Assembly: GCA_020638995.1 (NCBI GenBank)
Contig: JACKHM010000002.1
Coordinates: 930,001 to 994,000, forward strand
DNA: 64,000 bases
Source: Planctomycetaceae bacterium
GTDB lineage: Bacteria > Planctomycetota > Planctomycetia > Pirellulales > Pirellulaceae
Direction of reading: 5' to 3'
The notes beneath the pieces were generated by a model that made no database searches, had not been told where the DNA came from, and saw only the letters and a list, made by a program, of their open reading frames with translations. Positions 17,748 to 26,061 of the stretch are shown in pieces. Position numbers and translations under genes: made by a program. Within the stretch, counting starts at the first letter, position 1. Each line of letters starts with the position of its first letter.

Positions 17748-19232
17748 TCAGCACTGCATGCGAGAATGACTGGGCAGCGAAACACGGAAAACGCTTCCCG
17801 TGCCGAGTCGACTAGAAACTGTCAGCGACCCGCCGTGAACGTCTTCGACGATGTGTTTTGCCAAAGGCAAGCCGAGCCCAGTGCCCGGTGCCATTTTCTG
17901 ATCTTTCTTAACTCGATAGAACTTGTCGAATACTTTTTCACAGTCCTCGTCTGACAACCCGACTCCGGTGTCTTCAACCTCAAAGACTGCGGCGTTCTCT
18001 TCCATCCGGCTACGCAGCGTGACTTTCCCTCCCGGCTCCGTATACTTGATCGCGTTCGAAAGCAAGTTGATGGCGGACTGCATCAACATATCGCGGTCAG
18101 CCAGCACGCCGAGGTACATCGGACTTAGGTCGACGACGAGCTTGATGTCCTTCTGGTCGCTGGACGGTTGAACAACGCTATGTGCATTCTCCAGCAATTC
18201 ATTCAAGGACTGATTTTGTTTGTCAACCTTTTCAACACCGGCCTCGATCCTTGCCAGGTTAAGCAAGTTTTCGATCAATCGTTGCAGGCGGTCGGCTTGC
18301 GTATCGATAACGCTCAGAAACTCTTCGCGTGTCTCGTCGTCTTCAGCTTCTCCATCGAGCAGCAGTTCGACATAGGCGCGAATGCCCGCCAATGGCGTCT
18401 TCATCTCGTGGCTGGCCGCGGAGACAAACTCCGCGTGACGCTTTTGAATACCTCGTTCGCTGCTGATGTCGGTCAGTACGGCAACGACACCGGTTACCTC
18501 GGCGGCACCTTCGACGTCTTCTCCCCTTAGAGCACGGCAACTAGCTCGAAACCAGCGAGACGGCCCATCCGCGGATGCGATCTCCAGTTCGCACGTTCGA
18601 TGGGTTACGGACTGACGCTTTAACGTGTCGTTCAAGGCGTCGACCAACGTCGGACATTCGAATCGCTGTGACGCAAGGACAGGATCGGCTTCATCGATCG
18701 TGAACGCGAATAGTTCGCATGCTGCATGATTCGCCCAGACAATCTCGCCGTACTGATTAGTTGCCAACGCCGCATCAGGTAGACCGTCCGCAATGTCGTT
18801 TAGCCTCGAGTACTCGTTGCTCACACGACGCAATCGCACTTCTGCGCTGGTCCAATGATGCTCTGCCTCGTCGGCGCGCGTACCATATTCGACAAGACAC
18901 TCTCGTATTCGTGAAAATATTGGTCGCCAGAGATTGCTCTCCGGCAACTGTGGGAGCGTACCGTTCTGATCGGCATCGGCCAGGTCATGATGATCTAGCC
19001 GACATAACATGTCGATGTAACGCTGCGCAATCTTTTCACTGCCCAACTGACGCATTGCATCAAGCCGAAATATTGCTCCTGCGGACGCCAAGCACCCCAC
19101 CGCCAACAACATCCGCAAACCCAAATTCGAAGCCGGCAATGATGGCTCGATTACCCACGCCAGCGCGAGACCAATGGTAATGGCAAGCAACAACTTGACC
19201 TCGTAATGTTGTACTTGTTTTCCAAAGAGCAT
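17748..19232 (-). CDS. Membrane PAS-domain sensor histidine kinase
   Basis: 494 residues. Two short hydrophobic segments near the N-terminus (about 12-30 and 38-56) anchor it with little periplasmic loop. A PAS domain follows at about 145-255 (LPDAALATNQYGEIVWANHAA), then HisKA with the phospho-acceptor His275 in SHEMKTP, and a HATPase domain with N-box LLSNAIKY, G1 DTGVGLS, and G2 GTGLGL. This is the PhoR/VicK-like architecture. The adjacent receiver gene is its likely partner. The pst-phoB cluster at 39.6-45 kb lacks its own kinase, but the operon context here ties this kinase to the STAS-pilB-pilC genes instead. Confidence 0.9.
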   Translation of the reverse strand: MLFGKQVQHYEVKLLLAITIGLALAWVIEPSLPASNLGLRMLLAVGCLASAGAIFRLDAMRQLGSEKIAQRYIDMLCRLDHHDLADADQNGTLPQLPESNLWRPIFSRIRECLVEYGTRADEAEHHWTSAEVRLRRVSNEYSRLNDIADGLPDAALATNQYGEIVWANHAACELFAFTIDEADPVLASQRFECPTLVDALNDTLKRQSVTHRTCELEIASADGPSRWFRASCRALRGEDVEGAAEVTGVVAVLTDISSERGIQKRHAEFVSAASHEMKTPLAGIRAYVELLLDGEAEDDETREEFLSVIDTQADRLQRLIENLLNLARIEAGVEKVDKQNQSLNELLENAHSVVQPSSDQKDIKLVVDLSPMYLGVLADRDMLMQSAINLLSNAIKYTEPGGKVTLRSRMEENAAVFEVEDTGVGLSDEDCEKVFDKFYRVKKDQKMAPGTGLGLPLAKHIVEDVHGGSLTVSSRLGTGSVFRVSLPSHSRMQC

Positions 19233-19610
19233 GATGGTTGGTGGTTATTAAAGGTGCGAAGTGATTTTCCCAAGCACACACTAGCGTTCTATCACCGCTT
19301 CGTCTGGCACCAGCTCTGCCAGTGCCCTCACACTATGCGATGCAACTCGGAGAGCACTAGCGGAGCCAGCGACATCCATACTTCCGTTTGTAACGAAACT
19401 CTAAAGCGATACTGTTTGAAACCATAGGTCGAAGCTAAACGCGTGTCCAAAGAGAAGGTTGCAAAAACGAAACGTGGCAACCTTGTTGAAGCGATTACAT
19501 GTCGTCATCCGCCAGCAAGAATGGGATGCGGCCAAGCGGCTGAGACCATTATGAGGATGAGGGCGATTGCACCGAATTTGACGCGCGAGATATTTGCCAC
19601 CGCCCACATG
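19233..19610. other. Intergenic region between two minus-strand genes
   Basis: 378 bp upstream of the histidine kinase and downstream of the haem/HEAT gene. It holds a hairpin at 19455-19484: AAGGTTGC and GCAACCTT, 14-nt loop, followed on the minus strand by CTCTTTGG. That may be a weak terminator of the upstream gene. Short frames on both strands have no recognisable family. Confidence 0.4.
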
Positions 19611-22600
19611 TTAGTCGTGCTTTGCAGCCGTCTTGGGCGACTTTCTCTGCGCCAGAAACTCTATCAGGTCGCGGAGGTCACGTTTTTTAAGCCGCTTGCT
19701 GATGTCTTCCGGCATTGGAGACTGGCCCGGACGCCTGGCTTCGATTTCATTGTGCTTTAGCGTCAGGAGCTTACCATCCGGTGTCATAATCGTCACGGCA
19801 TCGTCAGTCTCCTCCTTGAGAATCCCGACGTGGATCTGACCGTCAATGTCCGCAAGCATCACAGACTCGAAACCTTTGGCAATTGCTCGATTGGGAGCCA
19901 CAATCGCTTCCAACAAATACTCCCTTGACTTCTCCAAAGCGATGCCTGATAAGTCTGGCCCAACGCGCCCGCCACTTTCATCGATGCGATGGCAACGGGC
20001 GCACGACAAATCGGTTCGAAGGTAGAAGATCTGCGCCCCTCGCCCCGCATCACCGCCGTGCAATGCTTGGCGATATTCGCCCAGCGGGTCGTCGGTAGGT
20101 CGGAGGGCTTGGTACCGCGCGAGCAGTTCCGCGATTCGACCGCTCGAACGTGCTGTCGCCGCTTCCAGGATATCAAGCTGCGTATCGGCAGGGATTTCAT
20201 CCGCGATCAATTGTTCCAATGCTGAGGCCAGAGCATCTGATGCTTCTTGAAGATCGATTGTCGCAAGCGCTGCAGCCGCCTCTTGCCTTTCAATCGTGGT
20301 CTCTGCGGAGAGTGCGATTCGCAGCGGATTAACAGCAGCAGATGGATCGAGTGTCGCCAAACTGCTTCGTGCCGCCGCACGGACATTGGGGTCGCCATCA
20401 CGCAAGCCGAGCTGAAGAGCCTCGGCTGTTTCCGCAACGCGGAGTCGTGCCAGTCCGCGGATCGCATCGGCCCGCACTTGGGCGGGTTGCTCGGTGTCGG
20501 TCGCCAGTGACAAGAGCGCGGGGCCTGCCGCCCGCAAGCCAAGTTGCGAAGCGACTTGGGCGGCTTTTACCTTCACGTCATTGCTGCCACTAAGCGTGAC
20601 ATCAAAATTCCGAAGCAACGCGGTTGTAGCGTCTTCACGCGAACGACTTTCCAAAGGACGCCACATCCCGAGCAGCCGGTCGCGGTCAGACGGTTCCTCC
20701 CAATTCCCAAGCATATCAAGTGCTTCGACACGCATATCGCTCGGCATGTCGGTTCGAGTGGCAAACTCCGCTAAAGATTCTGCGTGGGTCTCGCGCCCAA
20801 GACGGAAGTTAGCATTCAGCACCCGGCGCAGAAATGCGTCATCATGAGATGAAGTCTTTGTCATCGCCGCGAGAGAGGGAAGTGCCTCCGGAACGGGAAG
20901 GTCGTAAATCGCGCGAGCCGCTTCGACCACAACTAAAGGATCGCTGTCCTGAAGAAACGCCTCAAGATACGGACTGGCGAGTCTGCGCAGTGCGACGACG
21001 GCGGCAAGCCGCACGCTTGGAGAGTGATGTTGGCTTAAAGCCGCCAACGCGTCGGCGTTGCCTATCCCGGCGAACGCCATAATTCCCCCATGCCGCAGCA
21101 CGGGGTCGCGATCGGCGTTTTCTTCGAGCATCGACACAATCACCGGGAGTGCTGCTTCAGACCGAAGCTTGCCGAGACTGTTTGCCGCGAAGTAGCGAAC
21201 TCGTAAGTCTGGGTCTGACAAGCTGGCGATCAGTTCGTTCGCGGTCGAGTCTAATTTGAGTTCGCCCAGCAGTTTCGCTGCCTGGCTGCGTACCTCGACA
21301 TCATCATCCGTCAATAGTCCGGTGCCGATGGAGGCGAGTTCGGAAGTCTTGCTGGCTTCAGCGCGTCCAATCTGGCCCAGCCCCCAAATGGCATGCAACC
21401 TCGCAAGCGTACGTTTGTCGTTGCGAGCGATGTCGGCCAATAAATCGATCGCCCGCTGCGACGCCAGTGCAAATTGCGATGCCTGTCGCACACGCTGATC
21501 AAGATGGCCGATTAACTCTCGAAGCCGGAGCATGTCGAATGTTGAAAAATCAGTCGCCAGTAATTGTTTCACTTCGCGAACCGCCGGGGATTCCTGGACG
21601 GCTGCCGACGTGAAGTGGTAGATGCGTCCTTTGCCAACCCCGTTCCAACCATCAACCCAATCGCTCACGTACACACCACCGTCCGGGCCAAATTGGATGT
21701 CCGTAGCCAGTATGTTCCAGAAGGGCTGTTCTTCGTCGACCATTTCAAAGAACGCACCCCGACGCTTCACCCGAAAGCTTCGTATGCCGCTGTTCACCGC
21801 GCCGCCTCGGAAGTCGCACAAATAGAATCTGCCCTGATGTTCGTCGGACAAACCTGTTCCCGGATAATAGGCCAACCCAGAGGGGCCATCCGCGACATTG
21901 GCAACCGGTGGAACGATGTAGGCCGGCTGTCCTTCATGAAAGGGATGCCAAATCCGTTCACGATTGAAAGGGCCCCGATCAGGAAGATATTGATACGCCA
22001 TCCGCCACCCCGTGTCGCTTCCCTCAGCGATATACACCCATCGAGCCTGATCGCCGCTGTCCGAATTGTTGTCGCCCGTGAACAAATTGCCTTGGTCGTC
22101 GAACGCAAGCTCCTGTGGATTGCGCAGCCCTGTTGCAACCACTTCCAGGTTTGACCCGTCCATTTCACAACAAAATACCGCCCCTGATTCAGGGTCCATT
22201 AACCGACCTTTGTTCGTAACGACGTTGTATCCGCGATCGCCGATGCTGAAATACAACCGACCATCGGGACCGACGACCAAACCGTGCATATCGTGCCCGC
22301 GAAACGCGACTCGAACGCCAAAGCCGGTATGGAGCACCGTTCGGTCATTCGCGACACCGTCTTTGTCCTGGTCTTGTAACTTCCAGAGGTTTGGAATGCA
22401 GGTGTAGTAGACATTGCCATGGTGCTCGAGGACACCGGCCCCCGTTCCCTCCTCGATCTTGTTAAATCGATCGGCGAAGACCGTAGCCAGATCAGCCTCG
22501 CCGTCCCCGTCGGTATCTTGCAACAACCGAATACGGTCGTCGTATTTTGTATACTCGATGCCGCCATTCGGCAGTTGTTTAAGGTGGAAAGCCAACCGAT

Positions 22601-22940
22601 CTTCAACCGTCTGTGCGGCAAGATCAGCATCTAACCAGGCCTCGTCATGCTTTCGGTTGTCGGTCACTCCGACATCTTGCCGGAACGATTCGCAGACGAA
22701 CACGCGACCGATTCGATCGACATAAAAAGCTACGGGATTCGCAACCAACGGCTCGGCGGCAAATACGCTTCCCGTCATATCCGCCGGAATCTTAAACCCT
22801 ACCAAGGCCTGCTCTGCCTCTGCGGATGCCGGCGCAACACTAGGTTCAGTCGGCGACGGAGTTACGTCGGAGGAGAGAGCCGTGGACGAAATCGATGCCA
22901 AGCACAACGCGGGCCAAAGGCAGAGTGCGATCCGGGACAT
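19611..22940 (-). CDS. PVC-type membrane-bound dehydrogenase with HEAT repeats and c-type haem domain
   Basis: 1109 residues with a signal peptide (MSRIALCLWPALCLASISS...). Residues about 45-470 form a beta-propeller of the glucose/sorbosone dehydrogenase type (FKIPADMTGSVFAAEPL, VGPDGRLYFSIGDRGYN, GLRNPQELAFDDQGNLFTGDN, QFGPDGGVYVSDWVDGW). Residues about 480-930 are HEAT repeats (VEVRSQAAKLLGEL, LRVRYFAANSLGKL, VRADAIRGLARL and others). The C-terminus is a haem domain with CARCH and GRVGPDLSGIA, then a beta region and a helical tail. This three-part layout is common in Planctomycetes/Verrucomicrobia and is thought to oxidise sugars in the periplasm with electrons leaving through the haem; the substrate is not known. 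The ribosome site is GAGGTG. Confidence 0.9.
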   Translation of the reverse strand: MSRIALCLWPALCLASISSTALSSDVTPSPTEPSVAPASAEAEQALVGFKIPADMTGSVFAAEPLVANPVAFYVDRIGRVFVCESFRQDVGVTDNRKHDEAWLDADLAAQTVEDRLAFHLKQLPNGGIEYTKYDDRIRLLQDTDGDGEADLATVFADRFNKIEEGTGAGVLEHHGNVYYTCIPNLWKLQDQDKDGVANDRTVLHTGFGVRVAFRGHDMHGLVVGPDGRLYFSIGDRGYNVVTNKGRLMDPESGAVFCCEMDGSNLEVVATGLRNPQELAFDDQGNLFTGDNNSDSGDQARWVYIAEGSDTGWRMAYQYLPDRGPFNRERIWHPFHEGQPAYIVPPVANVADGPSGLAYYPGTGLSDEHQGRFYLCDFRGGAVNSGIRSFRVKRRGAFFEMVDEEQPFWNILATDIQFGPDGGVYVSDWVDGWNGVGKGRIYHFTSAAVQESPAVREVKQLLATDFSTFDMLRLRELIGHLDQRVRQASQFALASQRAIDLLADIARNDKRTLARLHAIWGLGQIGRAEASKTSELASIGTGLLTDDDVEVRSQAAKLLGELKLDSTANELIASLSDPDLRVRYFAANSLGKLRSEAALPVIVSMLEENADRDPVLRHGGIMAFAGIGNADALAALSQHHSPSVRLAAVVALRRLASPYLEAFLQDSDPLVVVEAARAIYDLPVPEALPSLAAMTKTSSHDDAFLRRVLNANFRLGRETHAESLAEFATRTDMPSDMRVEALDMLGNWEEPSDRDRLLGMWRPLESRSREDATTALLRNFDVTLSGSNDVKVKAAQVASQLGLRAAGPALLSLATDTEQPAQVRADAIRGLARLRVAETAEALQLGLRDGDPNVRAAARSSLATLDPSAAVNPLRIALSAETTIERQEAAAALATIDLQEASDALASALEQLIADEIPADTQLDILEAATARSSGRIAELLARYQALRPTDDPLGEYRQALHGGDAGRGAQIFYLRTDLSCARCHRIDESGGRVGPDLSGIALEKSREYLLEAIVAPNRAIAKGFESVMLADIDGQIHVGILKEETDDAVTIMTPDGKLLTLKHNEIEARRPGQSPMPEDISKRLKKRDLRDLIEFLAQRKSPKTAAKHD

Positions 22941-23079
22941 TACTTCACCTCACAGGAGACACGCCAGAGAACGGCGTAAAGAGGAGTAAACTTATGCAGC
23001 CCAGTTTGTTAGCGTAGCCAGGGGGTGTTAGATTGACAAGCACGACCGACCTCACGCTGATCAATCCTTTCGCGAGCCC

Positions 23080-23706
23080 ATGATGGCAGTTCATTGTGCA
23101 AATTGTGGTGAGGAACTCATGGGATCCGTCAACCGATGTTGGCGGTGTGGCAAAACTTTTGTCGCGCAACGCTCGGAGTCGGGGCTACCGCCGATTCGCA
23201 GATTGCCGCCCAAAGAACTGGGGGCAGGAGTATTGATCGCCGAACTCGCAGACGATCCGACGACAACATCGGACACAGAGTTGTCTCCAGCCACATCCGC
23301 TGTCATCACTCGTACCAGTTCGGTCCGACGCGGATCACCGTTTGGTGATCGTGGTACGGCAGTTATCGAAAACATCGGATCGGAATGCGCGCACGAACCA
23401 GCCTGTGATCGAGATTCAAAGCATCGTCAAACTAGTGGTGGTGCCGCCTGCGCGCTGCTGAGTCTTCCCATCGGAGTCATCAGCTTTGTAACGGCGTTCT
23501 TACTCCCAATCGCAGGAATTCTATTGGCGGTATTCGGGATCGGTGTCAGCATCTGCGGCCTCAATAGCCGCCGACGCCGCTCGGCCATTGCTGGTCTACT
23601 GTTCTGTTGTCTCAGTCTTGCAACCTCAATGGTCACCGAATCGATCGACCTCTACATCGATCAAAATGGCATTGCCCCCTGGAAATCCAATCAGAATCTT
23701 CCGTAG
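23080..23706 (+). CDS. Zinc-ribbon membrane protein
   Basis: 208 residues (a second ATG is the next codon). It opens with a treble-clef-like ribbon, CANCGEEL and CWRCGKTF, followed by a low-complexity Thr/Ser-rich linker, then two or three hydrophobic segments from about residue 125 (ALLSLPIGVISFVTAFLLPIAGILLAVFGIGVSI, then AIAGLLFCCLSLATSM). The membrane part resembles DUF4190-type small proteins. No enzyme motif is visible. It is divergent from the large dehydrogenase gene and is a single-gene unit. Function unknown. Confidence 0.7.
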   Translation: MMAVHCANCGEELMGSVNRCWRCGKTFVAQRSESGLPPIRRLPPKELGAGVLIAELADDPTTTSDTELSPATSAVITRTSSVRRGSPFGDRGTAVIENIGSECAHEPACDRDSKHRQTSGGAACALLSLPIGVISFVTAFLLPIAGILLAVFGIGVSICGLNSRRRRSAIAGLLFCCLSLATSMVTESIDLYIDQNGIAPWKSNQNLP

Positions 23707-23930
23707 CCGGATTCGCTCGCTAAAGCGCAGCATTCTCGCCAACAAAGGCCATCAACCAGGATCTATTTTACGCCTTTTACCCAAATAGCATCTTTCCATC
23801 TGCTCGCATTCTGTTTATATTCTCCATAATCCGCAGACATAATATATTCCGTCCCTCGTCGTGCGACGAGAGCAGCCACGTTGGACTGCCGGCCACCGAG
23901 GGCGGGGCAAAATGAACAAGGAGTGAACAC

Positions 23931-24953
23931 ATGAAGATTTCGTTCGTTCCGGCGCAAGCTGGCCTCGCTTCGATTTTGACAGCGATGCTGGTTTTCGCTG
24001 TGGCAGATAGTGCCGAAGCTGGCTGTGGATGTGCCGCCTGCGTCAGCAGCTGTCAGACTTACCAAACCATTGAGAAGACGATCTATGTACCTCAAATGGT
24101 TCCCGAAACCCGCATCGTCAACGAGACGATTTGCGAACCCGAAGTTCGCGAGCGGGTTGTGACCGTATGTCGCCAAGTTCCGGAGACGCGTCAAGTAACT
24201 CAGAATTACACGGTCATGGTGCCACAACAGCGTAAAGGAACGCAGAGCTACGTTGTCTGCAAGCCAGTCTACAGTGACGTCGAACAGTCTTACACAGTTT
24301 CCATTCCGCAAACCGAGACGCGTACGGGAGTCCGAAATGTGTGCCGCCCGGTACAAGTGCAAGAGACACGCACTGTGACGCGCAACGTATGTGCTTGGGA
24401 AGATGTTCCCTGCGATGGCAGTTGTGGAGGCCATAGCACCATCGTACAGAAGGGAGACTTCGGCGTTATCCAAAAGGGCGTCGTACAAAAAGGTGGTGAG
24501 ACCATCGTCCAAAAGAGTTCAGGTTGCGGTGGCACCCATCGGGTAATGCGAAATCAGTGCATCACGGAAGAAGTTCCCGTGACCGTCTGGAAGAACGAAA
24601 TGCACCAAGAAGAGTACAGCTACAATGTCACGACCTATCGTCCTGAGACACGCACTCGGACTGTTCGCGTTTGCAACTATGTAAACGAGACGCAAACACG
24701 CGAGGTAACTTACACCGTCTGCGTTCCTGAACAGCGAACGCAAACAGTCAATGTTACGAGCTACAAAACCATCTCTGAGCAGCAGACTCAACAGTATACG
24801 GTCATGGTTCCTCGGACTGTACAGCGTGAAGTTACCGTCAATGTGTGCCACATGGTTCCGCAGCAGGTGACTTGCACCGTTCCCGTACTCGCTCCGGCAT
24901 ATGGCTGCGGCGGGCACTACTACGGCTGCCATGGCCGTCGTTGCTGCTACTAG
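23931..24953 (+). CDS. Cysteine-rich YTV-motif secreted protein, probable cell-wall component
   Basis: 340 residues with a signal peptide ending at SAEA before GCGCAAC. The mature chain is built of short beta-prone repeats around YTVMVPQ, YVVCKPVY, YTVSIPQ, YTVCVPEQRTQT and YTVMVPRTVQ, rich in Thr, Val, Gln and Arg, with regularly spaced Cys, and a Cys/Gly/His/Tyr-rich tail (GCGGHYYGCHGRRCCY). Planctomycete proteins with this YTV repeat have been linked to their proteinaceous wall, where disulfides could cross-link chains. A central insert (about 170-198) consists of VQKG-like repeats. A consensus GGAG precedes the ATG and a strong terminator follows at 24971-25006, consistent with a highly expressed single gene. 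Confidence 0.85.
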   Translation: MKISFVPAQAGLASILTAMLVFAVADSAEAGCGCAACVSSCQTYQTIEKTIYVPQMVPETRIVNETICEPEVRERVVTVCRQVPETRQVTQNYTVMVPQQRKGTQSYVVCKPVYSDVEQSYTVSIPQTETRTGVRNVCRPVQVQETRTVTRNVCAWEDVPCDGSCGGHSTIVQKGDFGVIQKGVVQKGGETIVQKSSGCGGTHRVMRNQCITEEVPVTVWKNEMHQEEYSYNVTTYRPETRTRTVRVCNYVNETQTREVTYTVCVPEQRTQTVNVTSYKTISEQQTQQYTVMVPRTVQREVTVNVCHMVPQQVTCTVPVLAPAYGCGGHYYGCHGRRCCY

Positions 24954-24970
24954 ACTTCCGGAACAATTCG

Positions 24971-25006
24971 AAAGCCAAGCTACGAGCACGTAGCTTGGCT
25001 TTTTTT
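24971..25006 (+). terminator. Rho-independent terminator of the YTV gene
   Basis: A 12-bp perfect stem, AAGCCAAGCTAC (24972-24983) with GTAGCTTGGCTT (24990-25001), with a 6-nt loop and a run of T after it. It starts 18 bp after the stop codon. The T-run reaches the stop codon of the convergent yggU-like gene (25005). Confidence 0.92.
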
Positions 25007-25331
25007 ATTTGCTGGCGTCTTCGGCTCGATTCAATGCCAGCAGCGCTGTGTCGATTTTCCTGCGCAATTGTTCGATGTTCGAGTCGTGAACCAGGAATCT
25101 CTTATGGTGAGAGGTTTCACCTGAGAGCAGTTCGACCCGTGACTTCTTCAGCCCCAGTTGCTTGCTTAAGAAAGCGATCACGGCCTTGTTTGCCTTGCCT
25201 TTTTCGGCGACCTGCGTCACTGCAACTTTCAAAGCACCGTCCTGCTCGCCTCGCAGTTCCGACTTGCGGCTACCTGGCTGAGCCCTAACGGGCAAAACGA
25301 CGCCAGACTCATGCACTTCTAATGCGATCAC
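25005..25331 (-). CDS. yggU: YggU/DUF167 family protein
   Basis: 108 residues, a compact alpha/beta protein matching the DUF167 family: VLPVRAQPGSRKSEL, then LKVAVTQVAEKGKANKAVIAFLSKQLGL, and VELLSGETSHHKRFLV. The central KANK motif and the SGxxSxxK end are the family signature. Its biochemical role is unknown. Its first four bases overlap the stop of the yggS gene (ATGA), so the two are translationally coupled; yggS-yggU linkage is frequent in bacteria. Confidence 0.9.
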   Translation of the reverse strand: MIALEVHESGVVLPVRAQPGSRKSELRGEQDGALKVAVTQVAEKGKANKAVIAFLSKQLGLKKSRVELLSGETSHHKRFLVHDSNIEQLRRKIDTALLALNRAEDASK

Positions 25332-26035
25332 ACATCGAGCCCTTCGAAGAGTGCTGAGCCAACTCGTACCATCGTCGCCCCTTCTTCGATCGCGACTTCA
25401 AAATCGTTGCTCATGCCCATCGAAAGTTCATTTAACTCGATCTTTTCTGGCGCCATGTCGAGTAGTTGATCGCGCAACAGTCGAAGACGCTCGAAATCGC
25501 GACGGGCATCGTCGAGCGTGCCAGTCAGACTCGCCATTCCCATGAGGCCGTAGACATGCACCCGGCGGTATCCTGGTAACGATCGCACAACCTCCGGCAT
25601 CTCGCTGGGCTGGAACCCGTGCTTCGAGGTGTCGCCGGAAATGTTCACTTCGATAAGAGCACGAACTTCCGTGTCAGTTTCGCCCGCCACGCTTTCTAGT
25701 TCGTCAAGCAATCTTCGGCTATCACAAGCATGCAACAGCGAGATGTGAGGAACAGTACGTCGAACTTTGTTTCGTTGCAAATGGCCGATAAAGTGCCATC
25801 GAGGAGCGGCATCTGCCAGAGCATCGGCCTTTCGCCAAAGCTCCTGGGGACGGCTTTCGCCCAGATCCCGGCATCCGGCGTCGAGCAGGGCTCGAGCAAC
25901 CTCGGCGTCAACATACTTTGTTACGGCCACCAAAGTCACTTCCGCAAGTTCGCGACCGGAACGCTGAGCAGCATCGGCTATCTGCTGCCGGACTTTCGCT
26001 AGGTTATCGGCAATACGCAAGTGCAACGCAGCCAT
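25328..26035 (-). CDS. yggS: PLP homeostasis protein YggS/PipY
   Basis: 235 residues, a fold III PLP protein like bacterial alanine racemase N-domain. The PLP lysine lies in TLVAVTKYVD near residue 40. Other family marks are WHFIGHLQRNK, VNISGDTSKHGF, and the phosphate-binding end ELSMGMSNDFEVAIEEGATMVRVG. YggS proteins keep free pyridoxal phosphate at safe levels and have no known catalytic activity. It overlaps yggU by four bases and is probably co-transcribed with it. Confidence 0.93.
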   Translation of the reverse strand: MAALHLRIADNLAKVRQQIADAAQRSGRELAEVTLVAVTKYVDAEVARALLDAGCRDLGESRPQELWRKADALADAAPRWHFIGHLQRNKVRRTVPHISLLHACDSRRLLDELESVAGETDTEVRALIEVNISGDTSKHGFQPSEMPEVVRSLPGYRRVHVYGLMGMASLTGTLDDARRDFERLRLLRDQLLDMAPEKIELNELSMGMSNDFEVAIEEGATMVRVGSALFEGLDV

Positions 26036-26061
26036 CGCTGGGACGCTCGGTTTAGAACAGG

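Noticed and set aside
17748..19232. Assignment of the kinase as PhoR for the pst operon
   Set aside because: The architecture is similar, but it is 20 kb away with its own receiver gene; the gene order favours the local CheY partner.
19443..19760. 105-codon plus-strand open frame
   Set aside because: Its second half lies opposite the haem domain of the dehydrogenase gene; the first half has no family or ribosome site.
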